Source: Planctomycetota bacterium
Lineage (GTDB): Bacteria > Planctomycetota > UBA1135 > GCA-002686595
DNA: 64,000 nucleotides
Direction of reading: 5' to 3'
Assembly (NCBI GenBank): GCA_016779225.1
Contig: JADHNZ010000008.1
Coordinates: forward strand, 21,777-85,776
A model generated the notes under the pieces. The model saw only the letters and a program-made list of their open reading frames with translations, searched no databases and was not told the origin of the DNA. The translations under genes were made by a program, and so were the position numbers. Of this stretch, positions 17,473 through 25,745 are shown one piece after another (positions within the stretch are counted from its first letter, which is position 1; the number at the start of each line of letters is the position of its first letter).

Positions 17473-18165
17473 TCAGATCCAGATCACCGGTTCCGCAGGC
17501 TCGGGGTCCCCAGGCAGGCACGCAGCCTCCCCAGAGGCGATGCGGGCCGCGGTCCACGCGGCGGCGGCCGCATCCAGGAGGTCATCCACGGGCGCGGCTC
17601 CTGCAGGGCCGAGGTCACCCGGAAGGACGATCCCGGCAGCCTCGAGCGCTCCGCGCCGCAGGTAAGAACCCTCCCAGGTCTTCTTGGGCGGCAGCTCGGG
17701 CATGCCCGTGAGCGCAAGGAACGAGAGCTCGGGGTGGACCTCGAACGCCCGGCCCGCATCCCGCAACGGGAGGGCCTCCAGGATGCGGCGCCGCAGGCCG
17801 TGGCTCTGGCGCGAGACGCCCTTGCCCGTGAGCTCGCGGCAGAGAGCGCTCGCGCGCGCATGGTCGGGCTCCTCGAGGACCTCGAGCGGCGGGATCGGAT
17901 AGAGCGTGCTCCGACGGCGCCCCAGACGCGCGCGCCCGAGCGTGTCGCAGCGGCGGTCGGCGCGCCTCGCGTCCCGCGCGCGTGTCGCGCCCAGGGGAAT
18001 GTCGATGGCGAGAACGCTCGCAGCCCCGGACCACTCCACGAGCTCCGTGAGAGTGGCCGCGAAGTGAGCGCCGTGGAAGCGTCCGGACGCCAGGGCCACC
18101 GCCACCCAGCCGAGCACCCCGCCGACCTTGGCCGCATCGACGCCCACGGCGAAGGGTGCGCTCAC
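17473..18165 (-). CDS. DUF429 family protein
   Basis: 230 residues. It starts at GTG 18165, overlapping the stop of the sulfatase by 4 bp (GTGA). DUF429 features: VGVDAAKVGGVLGWVAV at the N-terminus, the strand AIDIPLG, YPIPPLEVL, a GKGVSRQSHGLRRRI segment, EVHPELSFLALTG, KKTWEGSYLRR and the C-terminal DDLLDAAAAAWTAARIASG. The family has a predicted RNase H-like fold with acidic residues (Asp9, Asp54-region, Glu142, Asp195-196 region) arranged as in nucleases; no function is proven. It is likely cytoplasmic although coupled to an exported sulfatase gene. Confidence 0.82.
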   Translation of the reverse strand: MSAPFAVGVDAAKVGGVLGWVAVALASGRFHGAHFAATLTELVEWSGAASVLAIDIPLGATRARDARRADRRCDTLGRARLGRRRSTLYPIPPLEVLEEPDHARASALCRELTGKGVSRQSHGLRRRILEALPLRDAGRAFEVHPELSFLALTGMPELPPKKTWEGSYLRRGALEAAGIVLPGDLGPAGAAPVDDLLDAAAAAWTAARIASGEAACLPGDPEPAEPVIWI

Positions 18166-19478
18166 TTGCGAGTCCTCAGGTGCGCGGGCTCGTCGGGCAT
18201 CCCGTCGAGTGCTGCCTGCAGCTGCTCGCGCAGCCCGCTCGGCTCCTGCTCGGCCGCGAGCGGCTGCTCCTCGTCCGGGTCCTCGACGCAGTCGAACAGG
18301 CGGCCATCGTCGTAGAGCTTGTGCCGCTTCGTCCTGGCCCAGCGTGCGCGCGGGTTGCGCCTGCTGCCGGGCGGCCGCGGGTTCGAGTACTGGGTCAGCA
18401 CCTCGCGCGGAGCGCCGCGCTCTCCGCGGAGCTGGGGCGCGAACGAGACCCCGTCGAGGGGACGGTCCGTAGGGACGGAGGTGTGGGTGACCTCACACAG
18501 AGTGGGCAGGAAGTCGCTGAGGTCGACGAGGTCGTTGCAGCGGCGCCCGGGATCAGCCACCCCCGCGCCCCACGCCACGAGCGGGACGCGCGTGCCCGCG
18601 TCCGTGGAGCGCGTCTTGCCACCCTGCACCTCACGGCCCCAGGCGCGGGAGGTGATGCTCTGGTGGGTGCCGTTGTCGCTTGTGAACAGCACCAGGGTGT
18701 CCTCCGCCAGTCCGAGCCGCGCAAGGCCGTCGAGGATGCGCCCAACCTGATGGTCCACGCGTCCGATCATTGCTGCAAAGCGCTGGGCGCGGTCCTGCCC
18801 CTCGGGTGCGCCCGGAACCGGATCGAACGGATCGTGGGGCAGGGCCATCGGGTACCAGGCAAAGAACGGCCGCCCGTGCGGCTCGGCGGCGAAGTCGAGC
18901 AGGGCATCCACGAACACATCCGGACCGTAGGCCCCCTCCACCGTCTCCAGGACGCCGTCGCGGTCCACCTGGGGGTCGTGGTAGCGCGAGCCCAGGCGCT
19001 CCACCTGCCACAGACACCAGCGGTCGAAGCCCGCATCCCTGGGGTGAGTTCCGGTGCCGGCCTGCTCCCCATAGTGCTCGGCCCCGAGGAGCTGCCACTT
19101 CCCGAAGGCGCCGGTGGCGTAGCCCCTGCCCTGGAGCACCTCGGCCACGGTGCGCTCGTCAGGATCGAGGATCGAGAAGCGCGTGTAGTTGCGCAGGTTG
19201 CCGCGCCCGGTAAGGAGCTTCACGCGGCTCGGCGTGCACAGGGGCTGGGCGTAGCAGTGGTCGAACTGCAGGCCCTCCGCCGCCATCCGGTCGATGCGCG
19301 GCGTCGAGTAGCTCTCGCCTCCGTACGAGCCGAAGCACTCGAGGCCCGCGTCGTCGGCGAGGATCAGGACGATGTTCGGGAGGGAGATGACCTCCGCGCT
19401 CGCACCCAGGCCCCGGGGGGGGCTCTCGCAGGCCGCAAGGAGGGCCAGCCCCAGGGCGACGAGGCCTCGAGCGCTCAC
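18162..19478 (-). CDS. sulfatase (lipoprotein or secreted)
   Basis: 438 residues from GTG 19478, which overlaps the upstream stop by 4 bp (GTGA). The signal peptide ends at LLAACES (Cys16, lipobox-like). Sulfatase landmarks: NIVLILADDAGLECFGSYGG (metal-binding Asp pair), LCTPSRVKLLTGR, whose Cys in CTPSR is the residue converted to formylglycine, GKWQL, HDPFDPVPGA, and LFTSDNGTH (metal ligands). It should hydrolyse a sulfate ester on an exported or bound glycan; the natural substrate cannot be read from the sequence. It is the middle gene of a coupled Dabb-sulfatase-DUF429 operon. No formylglycine-generating enzyme is encoded in the window. Confidence 0.9.
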   Translation of the reverse strand: MSARGLVALGLALLAACESPPRGLGASAEVISLPNIVLILADDAGLECFGSYGGESYSTPRIDRMAAEGLQFDHCYAQPLCTPSRVKLLTGRGNLRNYTRFSILDPDERTVAEVLQGRGYATGAFGKWQLLGAEHYGEQAGTGTHPRDAGFDRWCLWQVERLGSRYHDPQVDRDGVLETVEGAYGPDVFVDALLDFAAEPHGRPFFAWYPMALPHDPFDPVPGAPEGQDRAQRFAAMIGRVDHQVGRILDGLARLGLAEDTLVLFTSDNGTHQSITSRAWGREVQGGKTRSTDAGTRVPLVAWGAGVADPGRRCNDLVDLSDFLPTLCEVTHTSVPTDRPLDGVSFAPQLRGERGAPREVLTQYSNPRPPGSRRNPRARWARTKRHKLYDDGRLFDCVEDPDEEQPLAAEQEPSGLREQLQAALDGMPDEPAHLRTRK

Positions 19479-19798
19479 GCCCGGCCGGCTCCGCCATCGA
19501 CGATCGAGTCGAACACGCGCACCTGGGCCCAGTTCTCGTGGTTCTCCGCGATGAACTGCTCGTGCTCGGGCGCCACCTGGTAGGCGTCGTGCGTCGCCCG
19601 GTCCGTGAAGGTCACATGCAGGGCGACATGGAAGGCGCGGTCGTTGACCTCACGGTCGAGCTCGGGCTCGAGCCCTCCCACGCTGAACCACTCGACCCCC
19701 TCGTGATCACGCAGGTGGCGGTGGCAGGCCGAGACGAGGCGCTGGATGGCCTCGTCGGAGCTGTCCTTGAGGGTGAAGAAGACATCGTGGGAGAGCAT
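19475..19798 (-). CDS. Dabb (stress-responsive A/B barrel) protein
   Basis: 107 residues from ATG 19798, which begins the typical MLSHDVFFTLKD strand; an upstream alternative start adds 40 residues without similarity. The fold signature is a ferredoxin-like pattern: the first strand above, SDEAIQRLVSACHRHLRDHEGV (helix), WFSVGGLEPE, FHVALHVTFTDRATHDAYQVAPEH and FIAENHENWAQVRVFDSIV. Dabb proteins are small cytoplasmic dimers; most have no assigned reaction. It is the first gene of the three-gene operon, linked to the sulfatase by a GTGA overlap. Confidence 0.85.
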   Translation of the reverse strand: MLSHDVFFTLKDSSDEAIQRLVSACHRHLRDHEGVEWFSVGGLEPELDREVNDRAFHVALHVTFTDRATHDAYQVAPEHEQFIAENHENWAQVRVFDSIVDGGAGRA

Positions 19799-19900
19799 GG
19801 CCGGATGATAGCCGGAGGAGATCGCGCGTTCGGGAGCCCGCTCCCCCGCTGAGCCGGCGGGGCGATGGACGGGATGCTGAAGGCGGACTAGGGTCCAGGC

Positions 19901-21970
19901 ATGGGAGCCCCTCGCCACGCAGGCGCGCTGACCGCAGCCGCCTTCCTCCTCGTTCCCGGCCTCCTCGCCCAGCAGACCCTCCAGGGGTCACGGCGGCCGG
20001 GAGCCGCCCGCGAGGTCCTCGAAGGCGCCCCGCTGGGCACGACCCCGGCCCCCTGGAGCGAGCTCGACCACCCCGCAGGCCCCGGCCCGCTCTGGCTCGA
20101 CGCCGCGGCGCCCCTACCCACCAACGCCTGGTGGTTGAACGCCGCCCTCGGCTCAGGGGACTGGCCGATCAACCCGATGCCCTACTCGGTGCGCGCCTTC
20201 GAGGACGGCCTCTCCATCTGCCGGCCGGGGCTGAACACCCAGGAGACCTTCGTGATGCAGACGCACCTGGACAACCTCCGGGTGCGGGCCGTGGAAGGCC
20301 TGACCTCCCGCAAGGTGACGGCATACGACCCCCTCTCCGTCGAGCTCAGCTGGAGCTCGGGCGAGCACCAAGCCATGCGCGCGCCGCTCGTACGCGGGAT
20401 GCCATTCGTCACCTGCTTCTTCGACGAGGCCACGCCTGAGCTGACCACGATCCACGCGGTCCTCTCGCTCAGCGGCCAGGGAGGCGCGCCAGGCACGACC
20501 TCCACCGGGACCCAGCACAGCCTCGAGCTCAACAACGGCCAGACCTGGGCCCTCTACGCCTCCGAGCCCCTCACGCTCACCATCGAGCCGGGGAATCGGG
20601 TGCGCGCGGCGGCGGCCTTCAGCGGGTCGCTACGAGTTGCCCTGACGAGCGCCATGGCCCAGCCCGTGCTGGATGCCTGCGCGGGTCGCATTCCCGTCGG
20701 GGGACGGGTCCGCGGCAGCGTGAAGGGCGACACGGGGACGCTGCGGTTCGAGTGGAAGACCATCGGCACGGGGCCGCTGCTCATGGCCACGCTCCCCCAC
20801 CACCGCGACCTCCTGAGCGGGACGACGGCCACCGACCTCACCTACTCCACGCTCAAGGGGGAGATGCGTGCGGTGCAGGGGACCGAGTGGGTCCTGACGC
20901 AGCCCCTGCCTCCGGTGACCTGGGGCGCACCGCGCCCGATCGCCCCGGACAAGGAGCCCGCCGTCCGGGCCGCGCTGCTCGCGGACACGGGCACGCCCGT
21001 CCAGGCCCCGGACCCCTACTTCGGCGGCAAGGAGCTCGCCAAGCTCGGACGCCTGGCGCTGATCGCGGACGAGCTGGAGGAGCAGGGCGCGGCCGACCTC
21101 GTGCGGACGCGGCTCGAGGCCGCGCTGGAGCCCTGGCTGACCGGAACGAACAGCCAGCCCCTCGCCTATGACCGCACCTGGGGCGGCGTGCTCGTCGCGG
21201 GTGCAGTCAACGACCCCGGCCTTGCCTTCGGGCAGGGGTACTACAACGATCACCACTTCCACTACGGCTACCACATCTATGCGGCGGCCTGTCTGGCGCG
21301 CGTGGATCCCGAGTGGGTGGAGGCCCGAGGAGACGCGGTCCTGCACCTGATCCGCGACATCGCCAACCCGTCGGGCCAGGACCCGCACTACGCGCGCCAG
21401 CGGCACATGGACTGGTTCGCGGGACACTCCTGGGCCAGCGGCCTGTTCCCGTTCGGGGACGCGCGCAACCAGGAGTCCACCTCGGAGGCCGTCAATGCCT
21501 GGTACGCGGTGGCCCTGTGGGGGCTCGCGACGGGGGACGAGCGCGTGCGCGACCTCGGCCGCCTGATGCTCGCCACGGAGATCCGCTCGGCTCGGCGCTA
21601 CTGGCAGATCCCCAGCACGAGCGACATCTACGCGGAGCCCTTCAAGAGCCAGCGCGTGGTCGGCGTGCTCTGGGGCATGAAGGTGGACCACTCCACCTTC
21701 TTCGGCAACGCGCCGGAGCTGATCCACGGCATCCAGATGCTGCCCTTCACCCCGATCACCGAGCAGCTGCTGGATCCGGTGTGGATGGAGGAGAGCTACC
21801 CGGACTTCTCCTCGAACCTGGCCGCCGCAGGGACCTGGGCGAACTTCATCTGCATGGGGCGCGGGGTGTTCGACCCGGACGGCGCATGGACCATGGCCCA
21901 GGGACTGTCGAGCTGGGACAACGGCAACACCCTGGCCAACACCCTGTACTGGCTCGCGACGCGGCCCTAG
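19901..21970 (+). CDS. GH81 endo-beta-1,3-glucanase
   Basis: 689 residues with an N-terminal signal peptide (about 1-23). The N-terminal beta-sandwich of GH81 shows LPTNAWWLNAALGSGDWPINPMPYS near residue 75. The catalytic (alpha/alpha)6 part holds YDRTWGGVLV (about 423, containing the proposed acid Asp), YYNDHHFHYGYHIYAAA (447) and HMDWFAGHSWASGLFPF followed by GDARNQESTSEAVNAWYAVALWG (about 505-545, with the catalytic Glu pair). It cleaves beta-1,3-glucans such as laminarin, curdlan or fungal wall glucan outside the cytoplasm. No CBM or dockerin is attached. It is monocistronic, divergent from the Dabb operon by about 100 bp. It fits algal or fungal polysaccharide use alongside the sulfatases. 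Confidence 0.92.
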   Translation: MGAPRHAGALTAAAFLLVPGLLAQQTLQGSRRPGAAREVLEGAPLGTTPAPWSELDHPAGPGPLWLDAAAPLPTNAWWLNAALGSGDWPINPMPYSVRAFEDGLSICRPGLNTQETFVMQTHLDNLRVRAVEGLTSRKVTAYDPLSVELSWSSGEHQAMRAPLVRGMPFVTCFFDEATPELTTIHAVLSLSGQGGAPGTTSTGTQHSLELNNGQTWALYASEPLTLTIEPGNRVRAAAAFSGSLRVALTSAMAQPVLDACAGRIPVGGRVRGSVKGDTGTLRFEWKTIGTGPLLMATLPHHRDLLSGTTATDLTYSTLKGEMRAVQGTEWVLTQPLPPVTWGAPRPIAPDKEPAVRAALLADTGTPVQAPDPYFGGKELAKLGRLALIADELEEQGAADLVRTRLEAALEPWLTGTNSQPLAYDRTWGGVLVAGAVNDPGLAFGQGYYNDHHFHYGYHIYAAACLARVDPEWVEARGDAVLHLIRDIANPSGQDPHYARQRHMDWFAGHSWASGLFPFGDARNQESTSEAVNAWYAVALWGLATGDERVRDLGRLMLATEIRSARRYWQIPSTSDIYAEPFKSQRVVGVLWGMKVDHSTFFGNAPELIHGIQMLPFTPITEQLLDPVWMEESYPDFSSNLAAAGTWANFICMGRGVFDPDGAWTMAQGLSSWDNGNTLANTLYWLATRP

Positions 21971-22071
21971 GGGGCTCGGTTCCCCGGCCCCGGCGACGAG
22001 GGTCCCGGGTGTCGAAGTCGTCATCCCCTGGCCCCTTGACGGCGCCGATGAGGTGAGTTGATCTCACGCTC

Positions 22072-22443
22072 GTGCGGCGCCTCCTCTTCCTCCTCACGCT
22101 CCTCCTGCTGACCGTGGCGGCCCCTGCCGCACGGGCAGGACAGCTTGGGGCCCAGGCGGAGCAGGACCCCGTGCGCCTCGGCCAGCGGTTCGCCGCAGAC
22201 GAGGATGAGGCCCCGCAGTCGCCGCACCCGGCGTCCCCCGTGGATGTCGAGGAGGACGAGAGCGAGGAGGAGGAGTCCAAGGAGGGCGGTCCCGCCTTCG
22301 TGGACCTTCGCGCAGACCGCTGGGCCGGCGCGCGCCGGGACCTCGGGCTGGCGCAGGTGATCCGCAGCTGGGCCTCGTCCGTCCGCGGCCGCTCGTGCGC
22401 GTCGAGGGGCCCGCCGGCCCGCCGCGGATCGACCGCGGGCTGA
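22072..22443 (+). CDS. small secreted acidic protein (hypothetical)
   Basis: 123 residues from GTG 22072. The first 22 residues form a good signal peptide (LLFLLTLLLLTVAAPAARA-G), followed by a strongly acidic low-complexity stretch VDVEEDESEEEESKEGG and a basic Arg-rich C-terminus. No family is recognised. Coding status is moderately supported by the signal peptide only; codon bias in the last third is weak. It lies about 100 bp after the GH81 gene. Confidence 0.4.
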   Translation: MRRLLFLLTLLLLTVAAPAARAGQLGAQAEQDPVRLGQRFAADEDEAPQSPHPASPVDVEEDESEEEESKEGGPAFVDLRADRWAGARRDLGLAQVIRSWASSVRGRSCASRGPPARRGSTAG

Positions 22444-22464
22444 GCCGCGCTGCCCGGAGAGGGA

Positions 22465-22495
22465 GCGCAGCGAGACCGAGGTCGCTCCGCTGCGC
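22465..22495 (+). terminator. hairpin upstream of the SulP gene
   Basis: GCGCAGCG pairs with CGCTGCGC (8 bp), with an inner GACC/GGTC stem. It follows the end of the small secreted protein gene by 21 bp and precedes the SulP start by about 60 bp. It may be a terminator for the former or a leader structure for the latter. Confidence 0.3.
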
Positions 22496-22553
22496 CCCAT
22501 GACCCACCAGGGTCCGCTCTGTTCCGTGCTCCTCGACCCACTGGAGGTGCTGC

Positions 22554-24230
22554 ATGCACTCCGCCACCGCGACCTCGGTCGCACCCAAGCCCGCCAACGG
22601 GCTCGCTGGCCTCCGCCACTGGCGCCACGACGCGCTCGCCGGCCTCGTCGTCTCCCTCGTCTCCCTCCCCCTCTCCTCAGGGATCGCGATCGCGTCCGGC
22701 GCGCCGCCGATCTACGGGATCATCTCCGCCATCATCGCGGGACTCGTCTTCCCGTTCGTGGGCGGCTCGTTCGTGACGATCTCAGGGCCCGCCGCCGGAC
22801 TGGCCCCGGCGCTCCTCGCCATCATGGCCGCCCTTGGAGGCGCGGGAGATGCCGATCATGTCGGTGCGGGCTATCCCCTGCTGCTGGTCGTCATCTCGAT
22901 CGTGGGGGTGATCCAGATCGTGATGGCGAGGCTCAAGCTCGCGCGCTATGCGGCCATCTTCCCAGCGAGCGTCGTGGAGGGCATGCTCGGCGCGATCGGC
23001 GTGCTGATCCTGATCAAGGCCCTGCCCCTGTTCTTCGGGTACCTCGAGCCGATCCACGCGCACCACTTCAGCGAGTACCTGACCGAGATCCCGCACTGGG
23101 TGGCGGGAGCGAACGGCGACGCCCTGACCGTGGCTGCGGTGTCTCTCGTCCTGATCTTCGCGCTGGTGAGCCCGCTGGGCCAGAGGTTCGCGCTCTTCCG
23201 GACGGTCCCCCCTCACCTCTTCGCCGTGGTGGTGGGCGCTGCCCTGGCAGCCCTGCTAGGGCTCGAGGACGCGTTCCTGATCTCGGTCCCAGCGAACCCC
23301 CTCTCGGGCGTCCAGCTGCCGGACTTCGCAGGAATGCTTGAGCGACCGGATCTGTGGAAGGCCGCTCTCCTGGGCGTGCTGACCCTCACGATGATCGACG
23401 GGGTCGAGTCCCTCGCCACGGCGCAGGCCATCGACCGCATCGACCCGTTCAAGCGGCGCTCCGAGCCGAACCGCCTGCTGGCGGCGATGGGCCTCTCCAA
23501 CCTGATCTCCAGCCTCCTCGGCGGCCTGACCGTGATCCCCGGCGGGGTGAAGAGCAAGACCTGCATCGAGGCCGGTGGCAGGACGCTGTGGGCGAACTTC
23601 GTCAACGCCTGCTGCCTGCTCGTGTTCCTCTTCGTGGCCCCGGCACTGGTCAGCCTGATCCCGAAGGCCACCCTGGGCGCGGTGCTCGTCTACACCGGAT
23701 GGAAGATGATGCACCCGCGCATCGCCCGTCACCTGGCCCACATCGGCAGCCAGCAGGTCGCGCTGTACACGGTCACGCTGGTCGTGACCCTGTTCACGGA
23801 TCTCCTCGTGGGCGTGCTCGTGGGCACGGCCCTGAAGCTCGCTCTGCTCACGGCCTACGCCTTGCGCTCAAGTGGCCCGACCTCATGCCCCGGGGTGCTC
23901 GGGATCGTCGCCGACCTCTTCCGTGACCCCGTGATCGAGGAGGTCGGCTCCGGGGAGCGGCGCCGCTACCGCGTGGGCCGGCCGCTGGTCTGCTTCAACG
24001 CCTACAAGCTGATGGAGCCCCTGGACGCCTCCCAGGAGTCGGGGACGGTCGAGGATGTCACTATCGAGCTCACGCCAGAGGTCCGCGTCGTGGACCACAC
24101 CGCCATCGATGGAGTCTTCCTCGCCATGGACGCGGCCACGCGCATGCCCCTGCGGGTCGAGGGCCTCGACCCCATGCGCGCGCTCGGCACCCACCGCAGC
24201 GCCGTGCGGGTGCAGGCGGCCAAGGCCTAG
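22554..24230 (+). CDS. SulP family anion transporter with C-terminal STAS-like domain
   Basis: 558 residues with about 12 membrane helices beginning at RHDALAGLVVSLVSLPLSSGIAIASGAPPIYGI. SulP signatures: FPFVGGSFVTISGPAAGLAPALLAIM (the anion-site helix), NRLLAAMGLSNLISSLLGGLTVIPGGVKSK and GAVLVYTGWKMMHP. The last 110 residues form a soluble domain (RPLVCFNAYKLMEPLD, VEDVTIELTPEVRVVDHTAIDGV) with a STAS-like strand-helix pattern. Substrates in this family include sulfate, bicarbonate and other small anions and cannot be told from sequence. Next to sulfatase genes, sulfate movement is a reasonable guess. Its stop codon overlaps that of the convergent sulfatase (CTAG). Confidence 0.88.
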   Translation: MHSATATSVAPKPANGLAGLRHWRHDALAGLVVSLVSLPLSSGIAIASGAPPIYGIISAIIAGLVFPFVGGSFVTISGPAAGLAPALLAIMAALGGAGDADHVGAGYPLLLVVISIVGVIQIVMARLKLARYAAIFPASVVEGMLGAIGVLILIKALPLFFGYLEPIHAHHFSEYLTEIPHWVAGANGDALTVAAVSLVLIFALVSPLGQRFALFRTVPPHLFAVVVGAALAALLGLEDAFLISVPANPLSGVQLPDFAGMLERPDLWKAALLGVLTLTMIDGVESLATAQAIDRIDPFKRRSEPNRLLAAMGLSNLISSLLGGLTVIPGGVKSKTCIEAGGRTLWANFVNACCLLVFLFVAPALVSLIPKATLGAVLVYTGWKMMHPRIARHLAHIGSQQVALYTVTLVVTLFTDLLVGVLVGTALKLALLTAYALRSSGPTSCPGVLGIVADLFRDPVIEEVGSGERRRYRVGRPLVCFNAYKLMEPLDASQESGTVEDVTIELTPEVRVVDHTAIDGVFLAMDAATRMPLRVEGLDPMRALGTHRSAVRVQAAKA

Positions 24231-25675
24231 CGTCCGGCCTCGGGCGGCCGGGAGCCAGGAGCCTCTCGGTCACCCCCGCTGGGCGGAGTGAGCCGCTCGG
24301 CCTCCCGGGCCAGCGCATCCCTCATGCGCTCGGCGAGCCCCGCGTGCTCCTCCGTGCGGTCGCGCGTCTCCCCCGGATCCTGCTCCAGGTGATACAGGCC
24401 CGCCGCTCCGCCCCCGTCCTGAACGAGCTTCCAGGGCCAGTCCACGAGGGCGCGCCGGCGCCCCGAGAGGAACGGGATCGGCCTCGTCCGCCGCCAGGAC
24501 TCACCGCGCAGCAGCGGGGCCAGGGAGACGCCATCCAGCGCCTCCGGAAGGGGCAGCTCGAGGAGCGTGAGCAGGGTCGGCAGCTGGTCGGTAGTGACGC
24601 CGGGCTGGCTCACGCGCAGGCCGGCGGGGAGCCCCGCAGGCCAGACCACGAAGGCCGGCGTGCGCAGGCCACCTTCATGCACGCTGCGCTTGCGGCCCCG
24701 GAAGGGCGCAGCCGAGCCGTAGGGATGCCGGCCGTAGGCCTCGGCGGAGAGGCGGTCGTCCTGACCGGGCACCCGCTCGGGCCCGTTGTCGCTGCAGAAC
24801 CAAAGGAGGGTGTCCCGAGCCGCGCCGCGCTGCTCCAGCCGGTCCCAGAGGCGACCAACCTGCGCGTCGATGCCCGCGACCACGGCTTGGTAGGTCGCAT
24901 CGGCCGTGCCTGCCCAGGGCTCGGTCGCGGCCTCCGGCGCCACGAGGGGCAGGTGCGGGCCGTGGAACCAGAGCACCGCCAGGAAGGGACTCCCCTCGTC
25001 CAGGGACTGCTCGACGAAGCTCTGCGCGCGCTCCACGATCAGTCGCGCGTCCTCCCCGTCCAGGTCCTCCACCATGCTCTCCCCGGGCCCGGTCCAGTAC
25101 CGCGTGCCGAATGGCCTGCCCGTCTCGGGGTGCACCATCGGGTCCCAGGTCGGCACCTTCGCCTCGGTGGAGAAGCAGGTGTCGAAGCCCCGCTCCCACG
25201 GGGGCGCGTAGTGCTCCGCCTGCTCCGGCCGCCCGCCGCGATTGCTGTCCCGAACCTCGCGCGTAAGGGTGCCCAGGTGCCACTTGCCAAAGTGGCCCGT
25301 GCGGTAGCCCTCTGCTGCGAGCAGGGTGGCCAGGTTCGGAACCTCAGCGGGCAGGTGTCCGGTGTTCGCGTTCGGGATGCCAAGGGCCACGGGATGCCGC
25401 CCGGTCAGGCAGGAGGCGCGCGTGGGTGAGCACACCGGCGCGGCGGCGTAGAAGGTCTCGAGCACGACTCCGCGAGCGGCCAGGGCGTCGAGGGCCGGGG
25501 TCCGCGCCACGGCGCTCCCCGCGAAGCCCGCGTCGGCCGCGCCCTGGTCGTCCGTCATGATGAGGATCAGGTTCGGGCGCGGAGAGGACGCGACTTCGGG
25601 CGTGAGGACAGCCTCCGCGGGCAGGCAGGCCGCGGCCGTGAGCAGGGGCAGGAGGCGAAGAGAGGCTGCTCGCAT
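24227..25675 (-). CDS. sulfatase, secreted
   Basis: 482 residues with a signal peptide (LLPLLTAAACLPAEA; Cys17 gives a possible lipobox). Sulfatase landmarks: NLILIMTDDQGAADAGFAG (Asp pair), VCSPTRASCLTGRHP with the formylglycine Cys in CSPTR, GHFGKWHLGTL, LWFHGPHLPLVAP, LWFCSDNGPE and KRSVHEGGLRTP. The end block DWPWKLVQDGGGAAGLYHLEQDPGETRD is canonical. It acts outside the cytoplasm on an unknown sulfate ester. It is monocistronic and convergent with the SulP gene, sharing a 4-bp CTAG overlap of stop codons. Confidence 0.92.
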   Translation of the reverse strand: MRAASLRLLPLLTAAACLPAEAVLTPEVASSPRPNLILIMTDDQGAADAGFAGSAVARTPALDALAARGVVLETFYAAAPVCSPTRASCLTGRHPVALGIPNANTGHLPAEVPNLATLLAAEGYRTGHFGKWHLGTLTREVRDSNRGGRPEQAEHYAPPWERGFDTCFSTEAKVPTWDPMVHPETGRPFGTRYWTGPGESMVEDLDGEDARLIVERAQSFVEQSLDEGSPFLAVLWFHGPHLPLVAPEAATEPWAGTADATYQAVVAGIDAQVGRLWDRLEQRGAARDTLLWFCSDNGPERVPGQDDRLSAEAYGRHPYGSAAPFRGRKRSVHEGGLRTPAFVVWPAGLPAGLRVSQPGVTTDQLPTLLTLLELPLPEALDGVSLAPLLRGESWRRTRPIPFLSGRRRALVDWPWKLVQDGGGAAGLYHLEQDPGETRDRTEEHAGLAERMRDALAREAERLTPPSGGDREAPGSRPPEAGR

Positions 25676-25745
25676 GGGGGCACTCTACCCCCGCTCCCGC
25701 GCGCCCAGCGGCTGATCCAACCGGGTCGCTAGGGTGTGAGGAGCC

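Noticed and set aside
20630..22024. A 464-codon frame antisense to the GH81 gene
   Set aside because: The plus strand is unmistakable GH81; the antisense translation is low-complexity and rich in Arg, Gly and Val.
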